From Chryseobacterium sp. G0162 (GTDB lineage Bacteria > Bacteroidota > Bacteroidia > Flavobacteriales > Weeksellaceae), in contig NZ_CP033922.1 of NCBI RefSeq assembly GCF_003815715.1, forward strand, positions 3,396,001 through 3,460,000: DNA of 64,000 bases, read 5' to 3'. The position numbers and the translations under genes are program-made. Shown one piece after another: positions 34,932-44,614 of the stretch. The notes under the pieces were generated by a model that searched no databases, was not told the origin of the DNA, and saw only the letters and a list, made by a program, of their open reading frames with translations. Each line of letters opens with the position of its first letter. Position 1 is the stretch's first letter.

Positions 34932-37900
34932 TTATTTAAAGTTTTTAATTTTTATATGTCTCGATGAATCAGTTCTATCTATTAAACGCGGATAGGCTAA
35001 TGTATCATCTCTTCTGTGCCAAATTCCAGGAATCGTATCTTTAAAGCTACCTTTTTGATCAATTGTCCAGGTTGGGTATGAAGAGTAAACTGTATCACTT
35101 CCCTTTTGACTGCGAAAAAGATCAGAGAATTCTCTCATTCTGTCTCCACCCCATACTGCTGCATAGATTCTACCTGCCCATGTTGCCATTTTTTTAGAAC
35201 CATCTGCAGGGAAAGTACTAGGAGCAACAAAACTTCCCCAATCTAAGTTAGTGACTTTGTCCCCAGGTCTGAATTTATCCCAAGTACTTGCATCAAAATC
35301 TGTTCTTGCAAGACCTCCTGTATTGGTGATTTGAGGGAAATCTTCATGTGTCCATGTTGTCCATTTTCCACCTAAAGACATTGGTAAAGCATGAAAGATT
35401 GCTTTCATAGACCCTAGTTCGTCTGTGTCAAGCCAATCTGCTGTACCTCCTTTGTTCAACTGTACGAAACCTCTTTTACCTCCATCAATACTTGCATTGG
35501 CTAGAACTGTACCATTTTCAGCAAAACCATCTACACCGGGTAATTTTTGTGCTTGTTGTGCTGTTGTAATATTTTCATTATACTGCCAAACTCCATCTTT
35601 TCTGATCCAGTCTAGTTCACTTCTGCCATCTGGATCTGTAAAGCGGATAGGATTGTTTAGAGCATATGAATAAGGTGAAAATCTACGTGACTTTTCTGCC
35701 TGTGGATCCAAGACACCCCAACGCCCGATGTCTGGCATATACATTCTAGCTCCATAGTCATACATACCACTCTCCTGAAGTTCCTTACCGTTGTATTTGT
35801 AATTCGAATAGCCACCTAAAAGGCCTTTACTTCCTCCTCCTATATGATTAAGCCCAAAAGGATAATAATTATTGGTGTCAACTATTTCAAGGATTCCACT
35901 GCTGTTTTTAGCATAATTTACTCTAGCATTTCCTAAATGATCTACATATTGGTAAATATAGCGGTTTTCTGTAAAACTGTAAAAACCTCCAGAAATTGGA
36001 ACAAAATCAAGAATCCATTTTGGTTTAATTGGTTTGATAGGACCAATAATACCTCCTTTTAAATTTTCTTGATCAAAAGTGATACTGGTTTTGCACCATG
36101 GACACGGTCCTGAATTTTCATAATAGGTGTATTGAAACCCATCCAGATAATCAGTGATTTGAGTGGTTGAGTCCTGTCCTTTTCCTCCTCCCGAAGAATA
36201 CGTCTTACTTATTTTCGTTCCATCGGCTCTATAGAAGTAAAATAAATTGTAGTTTTTGGCTCCGAAAAAAGGATCACTTTGAGTAATTCCATAGTAATTG
36301 GGTAAGTTGAGGTAATTATATGTTATTTGATAAATCCCTTTATCTGGATGACTGGTCATATTTCCATTCCCTTCACTATTATCATTATCATAAGTAATGG
36401 TTGCCGGAGTAGGAATATAGGGATAACCGGTAGGGTTTTGCTGCTGATCCGTAATTTTTGTTAACTTATTACCTATATAATCATATTTCAAGTTATCAAT
36501 GGCAAATGCAGTAGTATTTCCTATAGTCATTTCACCTGATCGTCTCAGTCTTGAAATATTTCCATTGAAATCATAATCAATTTTTTCGTAGAATTCTTTG
36601 GCACTTTCATTTCCTGCTTTTTGATAAAATCCTGCTGAAAGTCTATTGAGGGGATCATAGACATATCCATATGTTTTTAGAGGTTCATTATCTTCAGCAA
36701 GAGTTTTCCAGGATACTTCAGCAATATTTCCGTTGAATCTGGGTTTTACCTTTAAATCTGTAAAATCCTGATTAGGAACTTCAAGTCCATCTACCTGATT
36801 ATAGTTAATTTTATATCCAAATAAATCATTTCCTAAACTATTGGGATTGTTGATATAGGTCATCCAGCCTCTGATATTGTAACGGTAATCCATAGTTTGA
36901 AGAGGCTGGGAAGGATCCGTTCCTCCAACCTTCTTGCTTTCCAGTTGAGAAATTTCATTGTATTTATTTTGAGCCAGGATTTCTATAGGATTATTATCTA
37001 CCTGGTGGGTATGTACAACCAGTCTGTCCTGATGATCATAATCGAAATTTTCAGTAATCACTCTTTCAATATCAGTAGAGACTCTCTTATGAAGAGTAAC
37101 TTTCTTTTTTTCCAATCCAGTGAAACTTAATTCTTTTTCAATCTTTGTGTACCCACCTAAATGATTAAGAGTGTAAGTGCTTATATTTCTTGCTCTTCTA
37201 TCGTAGAATGTAAACCCTTTGGTCCAATTATCATCTTCTACATTTTTTGTATAAGATGCTAGCTGGAGCCCTCTTGTGCTTATAGAAGCAGCAGAGTTAT
37301 CAGTGATTACCGATTGATTCATAATGGAAGCAGGAATTGTTATTTCGGGTGGTAAAGAAGGATAAGTATCATAATAATTTATAGTCAATACCGTTTCGAT
37401 ATCTACAAACATATTATTACTATAAAATATTTGCATTCCATTACGGGTGAATCCATTTGAATCACGGGTTTCAACAATATATTTGTCTCCTGCTTGATTT
37501 TGCATCTCAGATCTGCTGCCTCCGGGAATAATTCCCGTATAGACTACTCTTCCTATTTTATCATATTTATTAATAAACCATTTTCCTGATTTGCGCAGAT
37601 TAGCGTCCTGGGTCATGATGACACGATCACTCTTGTCATATACTATAAAATCCCATCCTTTTCCAGGGAGCTTCTTTTCTATAACTCTGTTTTTTCTGTC
37701 ATATATAAGCTGATAACAAAGAAGGTTGACAATGTTATCATCTAAAGTTCCTGCTGAAGCCAGAGGAGGAATGATATAAGCAAGTTGACTGTATTCATTA
37801 TACACATAATAGGTATCGGCATTTTCCGTAGCACTAATTACTTTTCTGAGAAGAAGCACCTGATCTTCTGAGTTTTTATATTCAATCGTTTGGTTGCCAT

Positions 37901-38510
37901 CTTCATCTGTTGTTATTTTTTTAATTAGTGTATTAGCAGTATGGTTGTTCGATTGTATAATTTTGGCTTTGTTTGTGGTATAGTCAAAAGTGGCAACGTA
38001 CTTTTTTACTTCATCCCCATTATTAAAGTCATAATTAAACTGTAAAGGATGAGTATCCCATTGTGCACCCGCTGTTTTTTGCTGCAAAACTCTGTCAATA
38101 GGAGAATTCTCAAAAGTTTTTTCTGTGAATATTTTCTCACCATTGTAAAAGTTGGTAGCATCCGGTACAGGGAAGGGGATGCTTCCCGCTGCTTGCTGAT
38201 AAATTTCACCATTACTGGTTGATGATTGTGGAATCGGTAAATATTCTCTACTTTGTCTACCTGCTGAGTCGTATATGGTAGGGATGACAAGGTCATTCCC
38301 CAATGGAGAGGCCTTTACATTAATTTTCTGTTTCTCTTTACCCAGCCCGTTATAATATTGTACGGTTTCAATTTTACTGGCATTTGGGCTCGAAGTCGCT
38401 ATGGAATCCCGATAGACTCTTGTTTGTATATAATTTTCCGTATTGGTTTGAGCGGAAATTGCATTCGCTAAAAACAAAGGAAATATAAATATTGTATTGT
38501 TTTTTTTCAT
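34932..38510 (-). CDS. RHS repeat-associated core domain protein (DUF6443 N-terminus)
   Basis: The 1192-residue protein has a Sec signal (about 1-20, ANAISAQ), an N-terminal DUF6443-like region (ENYIQTRVYRDSIATSS, ETVQYYNGLGKEKQK) and a long YD-repeat body. The RHS core is at about 855-960 (YVDHLGNARVNYAKNS, YYPFGLNHIGGG, YDYGARMYMPDIGRWGVLDP, PYSYALNNPIRFTDPDG). The last 230 residues are unlike the core, are Trp/Asp-rich and form the polymorphic tip, of no family I recognise. RHS shells encapsulate their own C-terminal toxins. It lies 5 bp after the other RHS gene and touches the downstream lipoprotein gene. Confidence 0.9.
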   Translation of the reverse strand: MKKNNTIFIFPLFLANAISAQTNTENYIQTRVYRDSIATSSPNASKIETVQYYNGLGKEKQKINVKASPLGNDLVIPTIYDSAGRQSREYLPIPQSSTSNGEIYQQAAGSIPFPVPDATNFYNGEKIFTEKTFENSPIDRVLQQKTAGAQWDTHPLQFNYDFNNGDEVKKYVATFDYTTNKAKIIQSNNHTANTLIKKITTDEDGNQTIEYKNSEDQVLLLRKVISATENADTYYVYNEYSQLAYIIPPLASAGTLDDNIVNLLCYQLIYDRKNRVIEKKLPGKGWDFIVYDKSDRVIMTQDANLRKSGKWFINKYDKIGRVVYTGIIPGGSRSEMQNQAGDKYIVETRDSNGFTRNGMQIFYSNNMFVDIETVLTINYYDTYPSLPPEITIPASIMNQSVITDNSAASISTRGLQLASYTKNVEDDNWTKGFTFYDRRARNISTYTLNHLGGYTKIEKELSFTGLEKKKVTLHKRVSTDIERVITENFDYDHQDRLVVHTHQVDNNPIEILAQNKYNEISQLESKKVGGTDPSQPLQTMDYRYNIRGWMTYINNPNSLGNDLFGYKINYNQVDGLEVPNQDFTDLKVKPRFNGNIAEVSWKTLAEDNEPLKTYGYVYDPLNRLSAGFYQKAGNESAKEFYEKIDYDFNGNISRLRRSGEMTIGNTTAFAIDNLKYDYIGNKLTKITDQQQNPTGYPYIPTPATITYDNDNSEGNGNMTSHPDKGIYQITYNYLNLPNYYGITQSDPFFGAKNYNLFYFYRADGTKISKTYSSGGGKGQDSTTQITDYLDGFQYTYYENSGPCPWCKTSITFDQENLKGGIIGPIKPIKPKWILDFVPISGGFYSFTENRYIYQYVDHLGNARVNYAKNSSGILEIVDTNNYYPFGLNHIGGGSKGLLGGYSNYKYNGKELQESGMYDYGARMYMPDIGRWGVLDPQAEKSRRFSPYSYALNNPIRFTDPDGRSELDWIRKDGVWQYNENITTAQQAQKLPGVDGFAENGTVLANASIDGGKRGFVQLNKGGTADWLDTDELGSMKAIFHALPMSLGGKWTTWTHEDFPQITNTGGLARTDFDASTWDKFRPGDKVTNLDWGSFVAPSTFPADGSKKMATWAGRIYAAVWGGDRMREFSDLFRSQKGSDTVYSSYPTWTIDQKGSFKDTIPGIWHRRDDTLAYPRLIDRTDSSRHIKIKNFK

Positions 38511-38515
38511 GATTA

Positions 38516-41500
38516 TTAGTTAATAGGAAGAGCAAAACTTAGAATAATATCTGAATTGGGGTTATAAGAAGTAGTAGCTGAAAAAAGACTGGCATATACG
38601 TCTCCATTACTATTTACATCAATACTCCATGGATGAGCAAATATATGTTTGGAAAATTGTGGGCGACACATTCCATTGATCTTTCCGATTTTAACTCTTG
38701 TTCCTGCATTTCCCCAATTATAGTTTTTGGTGTTAAAAGCTATAGTAACAAGATAGTTTCCATAATAATTATTATTGGCTACACGATTGAAAAAGGTTGA
38801 TGAATTGTTCCATACATTAAAGTCTGTAGTTACAGTGCAATCGAATGGCTTGGGTTCACATGTAGCATTTGCATTAGCGAGATTTTGACCATTAAGGTTT
38901 AATTCATTCTGTGCCATTTGATCAGCATCACCTTGATTGAAGAAGGATACAAAGGCTCCTTGGGGCAGGCTATAGGTATAATTTCCTGGGTTTTCTATAT
39001 AGGCACAATTATTTCTGGTAAAAGTCTTACTCGCTGCAGCGCTTTTGTGAGCAGTAACCTTGTTGCTATAATTATAAGAATATTCCTTAATAATTTTATT
39101 GTTGATATCAACAATTCGTTCCAGTCTATTGGCTGTATCGTAAATATAATACTCCCTTACTCCTGAAGGAGGGGTTATACTTGTAATTCCTACTAATGGA
39201 TCATAAGAATACGTTGAAATCTGATAGTCTTTTAAAGCAGGATTTTTTCTGAAGTTATCCAGTTCCGGAATGAAAGTTTGTTTTTCATAATTCGCGCTGG
39301 TATCAGAATCTGAACTGCTCACAATAGGTAAGGTAGTGTAACCTGAATTGGTATTTTGAAAGCCTAATTTTGTTGCAAGTTCAGCATAGGTAATCCCTTC
39401 AATTTTGGCAATAGGCTGTGTTTGTCCATAGCCCCAGATTATCGTTACTGGAATATTATCTTTTAGGGTGTATTGCAAAAGATTCCCCTTATCATCATAT
39501 TTATCGTATGTAATTTCTGAATTGGCAAACTCAGGAGAAGGTAGTCCTAGAGTAGGGTGAGCCGCTATTGTTCCATCTTCCGTATAAGACGAAATATTTT
39601 TAGGTAATACTAAAAGACTAGTATCAGGGCTGACCTCAAAGAAGGTTTGATCTTTTTTCTGGAAGATATTATTCTTATAACTGGCAGTAATCATGGGAAT
39701 TCCTATCATATTATAGGCAACCATGTAAGGAATTGCACGATAAGGGGGAAGGTGTTGTCCTGGCTGATTTCCCTGCCTTAAATCCATAGCATATTTATAG
39801 GTTGTCTTTATTGTTGAATTATCTGGTAGAACTGCTTCTTCACTAGTTAGTTGATTATGATAGGCTCCTGTATAAAAATATTTTCTTGTAGTAGAAGACT
39901 CTTTATTTCCACTGTATGTTGTAGTGGTCTCGGATTTTAAATAATGATTGTAAAAATATACTCTGTAGGCTGATACTTCTGCTAAAGAGGTCATGTATCT
40001 TTCAGTTGCCTGAGGTGTGCCAGCCGGAGCAAGTGAACTAAATATCCCATAATCTCCGATTTCAAGACTTAAAAATCTACCATATTTTTCAAACCTTTGA
40101 GGGTCATTGGAATACTCATAAGTATGTTTTGTAAGCTTTTTACCTAAATGATCATATTCTGTTTTCGATAATATTTTGGCTCTTTCATTTTCTAGAGAAT
40201 TGTATTCCTTATAGAATGTTGAAGCTGGATTGTAATATTCTGTCTGGCTGCCTCCCCAGCTGATAGAGCTTGATGGCGGAGGACCCGCAAATCCTAACAT
40301 AAACCTGCATCCTGTTAAAAAATTACTTGCTTTAAGATCCATATATCCATTATCCTGATTGGAAAAAATATACTCTGTAACCCCTCCATTAGAAAGCTTT
40401 TCATATACTTTAGTATACACAATATGAGAATTATTGGTAGCATTAAATATATTGGAGGATGACATTTCCTGCATGATAACATTTCCTGAAGCATAGCTTT
40501 GTATCTTTGATGTTACCCCGGTAGATAATGGATTATTCCCATAATAATCATTAACATAAAAGTATTGCTTCTTCTTTTCCAGACTTCCATCGAAATCGAT
40601 AATTTCTTTAATTCTAAACCCACCTGTTGTCTTATCAGGACCATAACTTGGATAAAAACCATTATTATAAGCAAGAGTTCCGGAATAGGTATGAGGCTCA
40701 TAAATGAATTTAGAGTAACCGCTTGTAGGATAGGTAATCTTTTCTAAAATCTCATTAAGCTGGAAATTAGGTTCGCGAGATTGATAATAGTTATCACTTA
40801 CCTGGGCAAAGTTATCCAGATTTACAGAATAGGGATTAAAGTATCTATTATTAAAATATCCCCAGTGGTCTGTATTGGTACTGTGGAAATCAGGAAATAG
40901 ATTAGGGTTGTATTCAAATCCATATTTTTTAGCTGTTGGAGCATCTTTTCCTATTATAACAGCTTGAAGTTTCAAACGTCTGGATGGATTTTCGTCGTAT
41001 CCAAATGAAATCTTATCCACCATAGTGTTCTTGTGGTTGATGACAATGCTTTCAAGTTTGTATCTATGTTTATAATTATAATAGTTATTGTCCGGTCTAA
41101 TATCATTTCTGTCAATGGTTGCTCCACTCATTTTAAACTCCAGACTATTGGCAATTGATCTGTTAAATATAAGTTCACCAGCATCAAACGTAATTTTATT
41201 GAGATAAGAAAGATCTCCTTCTTCAAAAGTGGCAAGTCTGAAACAATCAGCTTTGTTGATATTGAAGGAACAACCAATAGAGCCAGTCCAGTTTTTAAAG
41301 GAATGCAGCTTGTAGTTGGCAAACATTTGTTTGTTATAAACTCTACCTACCTGACTATAACTGAAATCAATTTTTTTATTGGTGTTGTATTTTATACTTG
41401 TTAAATGCCAGTTTTTAACATAATTGTAGAACTCAACATCTATAATATATTTTTTTCTTAATTTATATCTTTCAATAGACTCAGGGCTACCTCCAAAAGT

Positions 41501-42160
41501 GTAAATATTTCCTTTACTGTCTGTAATGGTAAATGAATAAATGAAGCTTGGCATACCTAAGTCATTATTTCTTAAAACATCAGTAACAATAACGTCTTGT
41601 TCATTACAGTTAACAATCCATTTACCCTGATGGTTTTTAAAAAAGCTTCCATGAAGATTGCCAGCAGAAAAATAAAATATATCAGGTGATGCTGCTTTTT
41701 CTATATTCTTGCTATTGGCTACATAGGTTTGCATTTTACCATAAGAATCCCAATCATCGGCCCCCAAAAAGTTTCCCGGATTAAAGTAATAGGCATTTCC
41801 ATCTACCTCATCCACTTCACCTCTTAAGCTTCTTGTGACAGAACCTGCACTTGTAAGATTCCATCCTAAGCCTGTCCATGAGGGTAAATTATCAGGTTTA
41901 TTGCCTGCTGTATCATAATATAGCCCTATATCAAATGAATTTTGAGAATCAACATGAATGGTATATAGATTAATATTGATGTTAGGTTTCCCTTCAGATA
42001 TATTAACGTCAGTATCACCATATACTCCTAAAGAAGCAATATCAGGTTTTTTAAATAAATCTGGAGCATGATATCTTTGCCCTTCTGAAAACGGACCAAA
42101 TTGGGCTTCAATGAGTATTGTCTTTAAAAGGAGCAATAGTATTAAAACTTTATATTTCAT
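38516..42160 (-). CDS. Large RHS/YD-repeat-like secreted protein with DUF5977 domain
   Basis: The 1214-residue protein has a Sec signal (MKYKVLILLLLLKTILIEAQ). The N-terminus SLGVYGDTDVNISEGKPNIN and GLYYDTAGNKPDNLPSWTGLGWNL (shown in part) resembles the SpvB/RHS entry region, and YD-type motifs recur (EYSNDPQRFEKYG, YDKYDDKGNLLQYT, YDTANRLERIVD). Residues about 1030-1098 match DUF5977: TFTRNNCAYIENPGNYTYSL and ADQMAQNELNLNGQ. A beta-rich tail of about 115 residues follows. It lacks an RHS core with the DPxG boundary, so it is not itself a toxin carrier. It is co-transcribed with the T9SS protein (3-bp gap) and the RHS protein (5-bp gap). Confidence 0.82.
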   Translation of the reverse strand: MKYKVLILLLLLKTILIEAQFGPFSEGQRYHAPDLFKKPDIASLGVYGDTDVNISEGKPNININLYTIHVDSQNSFDIGLYYDTAGNKPDNLPSWTGLGWNLTSAGSVTRSLRGEVDEVDGNAYYFNPGNFLGADDWDSYGKMQTYVANSKNIEKAASPDIFYFSAGNLHGSFFKNHQGKWIVNCNEQDVIVTDVLRNNDLGMPSFIYSFTITDSKGNIYTFGGSPESIERYKLRKKYIIDVEFYNYVKNWHLTSIKYNTNKKIDFSYSQVGRVYNKQMFANYKLHSFKNWTGSIGCSFNINKADCFRLATFEEGDLSYLNKITFDAGELIFNRSIANSLEFKMSGATIDRNDIRPDNNYYNYKHRYKLESIVINHKNTMVDKISFGYDENPSRRLKLQAVIIGKDAPTAKKYGFEYNPNLFPDFHSTNTDHWGYFNNRYFNPYSVNLDNFAQVSDNYYQSREPNFQLNEILEKITYPTSGYSKFIYEPHTYSGTLAYNNGFYPSYGPDKTTGGFRIKEIIDFDGSLEKKKQYFYVNDYYGNNPLSTGVTSKIQSYASGNVIMQEMSSSNIFNATNNSHIVYTKVYEKLSNGGVTEYIFSNQDNGYMDLKASNFLTGCRFMLGFAGPPPSSSISWGGSQTEYYNPASTFYKEYNSLENERAKILSKTEYDHLGKKLTKHTYEYSNDPQRFEKYGRFLSLEIGDYGIFSSLAPAGTPQATERYMTSLAEVSAYRVYFYNHYLKSETTTTYSGNKESSTTRKYFYTGAYHNQLTSEEAVLPDNSTIKTTYKYAMDLRQGNQPGQHLPPYRAIPYMVAYNMIGIPMITASYKNNIFQKKDQTFFEVSPDTSLLVLPKNISSYTEDGTIAAHPTLGLPSPEFANSEITYDKYDDKGNLLQYTLKDNIPVTIIWGYGQTQPIAKIEGITYAELATKLGFQNTNSGYTTLPIVSSSDSDTSANYEKQTFIPELDNFRKNPALKDYQISTYSYDPLVGITSITPPSGVREYYIYDTANRLERIVDINNKIIKEYSYNYSNKVTAHKSAAASKTFTRNNCAYIENPGNYTYSLPQGAFVSFFNQGDADQMAQNELNLNGQNLANANATCEPKPFDCTVTTDFNVWNNSSTFFNRVANNNYYGNYLVTIAFNTKNYNWGNAGTRVKIGKINGMCRPQFSKHIFAHPWSIDVNSNGDVYASLFSATTSYNPNSDIILSFALPIN

Positions 42161-42163
42161 AAT

Positions 42164-43765
42164 TTATTTCTTGATTAATTTTGCGTTGGCGGTTTTATTA
42201 TTATCCGTTTTTATAGTGATTAAATAAGCTCCCTGGACCAGATTCTGAGTATCAATCTTAGTCACTTTATTTTTTGTCTTTAAATTCTGAAGCTGTCTTC
42301 CGCTCATATCGTAGAGTATGATATCAGCTTCTTTAAAATCAAATCCAATCTCTACATAGGCGTACTCTGATACAGGATTCGGATAAATCTTAATATCATA
42401 TTTAGGAATTAATTGATTGATTTGCTTGTCACCGAGTTTTACAATTTTCCAGTTTTCTCTGCCCAGTTCCTCAGCAGTAGTTCCTGCTATGATAATAGAA
42501 CCATCCTTGTTCAGTTTCACATCCGACAGTCTTTCTTCTTTTTGTTTATTACCTGCTACTACATGTTTTCTCCATTGCTCATCACCGTTGTGATCAAGGT
42601 AAAGTATCCAAAATGTTTCATCTTCTTTTTCCCTTTTCCCTTCAGTCTGAGTATAACCTCCAAGCAGAATACCTTTTGAAGATTTATCATCCGCTGAATG
42701 AACGACACTCATTCCTTTAAGAATATCTCGGTTCTTGAAATTATAAGACTTTTGCCATTGTTCATCACCGCTCTCATTAAGAGCAATCAGCCAAAGGTCA
42801 GTTCCTTCCTCAATACCTACAGTCTTGTTTCCTGATCTTTCTGATCTCGATTCACCACCAATAATATATCCATTTGATGTTAAGGCCAAGGTTCTGATAT
42901 GATCATCTCCTTTACCTCCAAAGTTTTTTTCCCATTCTACTTTTCCGGTTTTGTCTAACTTAACGATCCAATAGTCTCCCTCGCCAAAATTACTGCTGGC
43001 TTTTGCGGTTCGGGATGCGGGATTTGTGGTACGAGGTTCTGGATTTTGGCTTTTTGGGGAGTCCCCGGAACCCGGAATTCGAATCTCGGAACTCCTTGAA
43101 TAAATTCCTAGCAATGCTCCTCCATCTTTCGTAGGAATCATTTTTTCAATTTCATCAAGTCCTCTTCCGCCTAGAATAAGCTGAGATAGCTCGTTACCCT
43201 CCTTGTCCAGACGAATTACCCAAACATCTTTTGAACCATAGCTATCAAAAGCATTTCGAATATTACCAGCCACAAAAAAGCCTTGGTCATTAGTTTGAAT
43301 GACAGCTCCTGCTTCTTCATTGGATGACATCCCCAAGGTTTTCTGCCAAAGCTCATCTCCGAATTCATTAATTCTGATGAGCCAAATGTCTGAACCTCCT
43401 TTGGATTCTTCTTTTTTATCTAATCCTTTTCCTGACCAGGAAGTTCCGGCCAACAGAAATCCACCATCCTGTGTGGTTACTGTAGCAGATAAATAATCAT
43501 GGCCCGTTCCTGAAAAGTATTTTTCCCAAGACTCTTCTCCTTGTTGGTTTAGTTTTATCACATGGAAATCGTAACCGTTGTTCAGTCTTTGATCCTTAGT
43601 TTGAATACTGCTTCCGGTGATAAGGTATTGCTGATCGATGGTGGTTGTGATCTGGCTCAGGAAATCCTGTGTAGAGGATTTTATATCTTTTTGCCATAAT
43701 ACTTCCTGGGCAGATATGCCTCCTGCAATGCATAAAGTAAATGCACTGAGATAGAGTTTTCTCAT
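42164..43765 (-). CDS. T9SS type A sorting-domain protein with repeated beta-propeller-like units
   Basis: The 533-residue secreted protein has signal MRKLYLSAFTLCIAGGISAQ, then about seven repeats of the form GGFLLAGTSWSG / DIWLIRINEFGDELWQKTLG, as in propeller-type proteins. From about residue 455 a linker leads to the sorting domain (YPNPVSEYAYVEIG to AKLIKK). Residues about 224-254 are an odd Pro/Ser/Arg-rich insert, PGSGDSPKSQNPEPRTTNPA, encoded by a copy of an intergenic repeat (see findings). It is the first gene of the minus-strand RHS operon, and a minus-strand TACTTTTG -7 box lies at 43916-43909. A role in display or export of the RHS partners is inference. Confidence 0.87.
   Translation of the reverse strand: MRKLYLSAFTLCIAGGISAQEVLWQKDIKSSTQDFLSQITTTIDQQYLITGSSIQTKDQRLNNGYDFHVIKLNQQGEESWEKYFSGTGHDYLSATVTTQDGGFLLAGTSWSGKGLDKKEESKGGSDIWLIRINEFGDELWQKTLGMSSNEEAGAVIQTNDQGFFVAGNIRNAFDSYGSKDVWVIRLDKEGNELSQLILGGRGLDEIEKMIPTKDGGALLGIYSRSSEIRIPGSGDSPKSQNPEPRTTNPASRTAKASSNFGEGDYWIVKLDKTGKVEWEKNFGGKGDDHIRTLALTSNGYIIGGESRSERSGNKTVGIEEGTDLWLIALNESGDEQWQKSYNFKNRDILKGMSVVHSADDKSSKGILLGGYTQTEGKREKEDETFWILYLDHNGDEQWRKHVVAGNKQKEERLSDVKLNKDGSIIIAGTTAEELGRENWKIVKLGDKQINQLIPKYDIKIYPNPVSEYAYVEIGFDFKEADIILYDMSGRQLQNLKTKNKVTKIDTQNLVQGAYLITIKTDNNKTANAKLIKK
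43003..43095. repeat. Repeat element (family E) inserted in frame inside a coding sequence
   Basis: On the plus strand GGTTCGGGATGCGGGAT (43007-43023) and ACGAGG (43031-43036) match, inversely, the intergenic copy at 63606-63629. A central GGGGAGTCCCC (43057-43067) gives a small hairpin. The segment encodes a Pro/Ser/Arg-rich run that interrupts a propeller repeat at a loop without breaking the frame. Its boundaries are approximate. Confidence 0.55.
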
Positions 43766-44323
43766 TCTCTGTTGTTTTTGAGTTAGTATTAGTTTTAATT
43801 TTTACAAACTTAACACTTTTTAACATGTTTATTGTTTCATTATAAAGGGATTTAATGTGATTTTTATCACTATTGAGTAGAATTAAATTTTATTACTTCT
43901 CTTTGGTACAAAAGTATTTTTATAGAACACCAAATTATATCGTGATAAAATTTAGTTTTGATTACTAAGAAAATTTCTAAAATTATTGAATTGATTGAAG
44001 TAGAAATTACCTATTAGAAATGAAAATGATACAGAGGTATAATATTGAATTATTTTAGAATAAAAAGGGATTGATGGTTTAAGAGTATAACGAGGTGATT
44101 TTTAAGATAGTAGGTAAAACAAAAAAGCAACGCCAAAATAAATTAAACCCCTGTAAATATCAATGTTTACAGCGGTTTTTATTTTTTATAATAGTATCAA
44201 AAAACTAAAAAAATACATCACTAAAAACTAAGCAAAACCTAACCAACAGCTAGTTTAAAAAATAAACATCTTGCAAAAAGTGGTAACAAAACTGAATTAT
44301 TAAACAATTAAAGTTACTATACA
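43766..44323. other. Non-coding region between divergent RHS operons
   Basis: This is the larger part of an 849-bp AT-rich gap. It holds a minus-strand -7-like box TACTTTTG (43916-43909), a hairpin at 44145-44180 and no convincing intact gene. The integrase remnant at 44324 follows. Confidence 0.5.
44145..44180 (+). terminator. Terminator-like hairpin in RHS island gap
   Basis: AAACCCCTGTAAA and TTTACAGCGGTTT pair with one internal mismatch around about eight bases and are followed by TTTATTTTTT. No intact gene precedes it, so it may be a relic of a lost upstream gene or mobile element. Confidence 0.55.
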
Positions 44324-44455
44324 ATGAACAAGACATTCAATCTGTTATTTTTTATAAAAAAGAATACATCCAACCAGGCGGAACCGTTTCAATTTATTTA
44401 CGAATCAATCATGAAATCCAGTTTCTTCCAGCAAGCTGAGTCGTTGCTTTCTTAG
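44324..44455 (+). pseudogene. Frameshifted N-terminal fragment of a tyrosine recombinase (integrase)
   Basis: The ATG at 44324 opens MNKTFNLLFFIKKNTSNQ, which has the look of the N-terminal arm-binding domain of Bacteroidota tyrosine integrases (MxxTFNLLFFIKKNK..., then GExPIYLRI). The frame then runs off into unrelated residues and stops at 44455. In the frame shifted by two bases the same DNA gives PGGTVSIYLRINHEIQFLPAS, including the expected IYLRI strand, before a stop. So a frameshift lies near 44378, and the catalytic domain is absent. It marks a past mobile-element event between the two RHS operons. Confidence 0.5.
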
Positions 44456-44560
44456 TGTTGAAGCCTTTTATATATTTTTACATATTCTGTTTCATTTCAT
44501 TATTAAAGTGAGGAATCATTATGAAAACGCAGGTTAATGTTAAAGAATATTAATAAAATA

Positions 44561-44590
44561 TTGTTTGATTCATAATATTTGTTAATTTTG
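44561..44590 (+). promoter_or_regulatory. Promoter of plus-strand RHS operon (TTG-N19-TAATTTTG)
   Basis: TTG at 44561-44563 and TAATTTTG at 44583-44590 are 19 bp apart, a full consensus match. The leader to the ATG at 44615 is only about 18 nt, which also supports that start over the upstream ATG at 44579. Confidence 0.75.
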
Positions 44591-44614
44591 GGATTAACCA
44601 TAATACTAATAATC

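Noticed and set aside
43861..43940. Full consensus promoter for the minus-strand RHS operon
   Set aside because: TACTTTTG at 43916-43909 is a good -7 box, but the only TTG (43933-43931) is 14 bp away, too close, so only the -7 box is mentioned.
44100..44610. Possible intact integrase or invertible promoter between the RHS operons
   Set aside because: Only an N-terminal fragment in two frames is found, and I saw no inverted repeats flanking the 44561 promoter that would mark an invertible switch.
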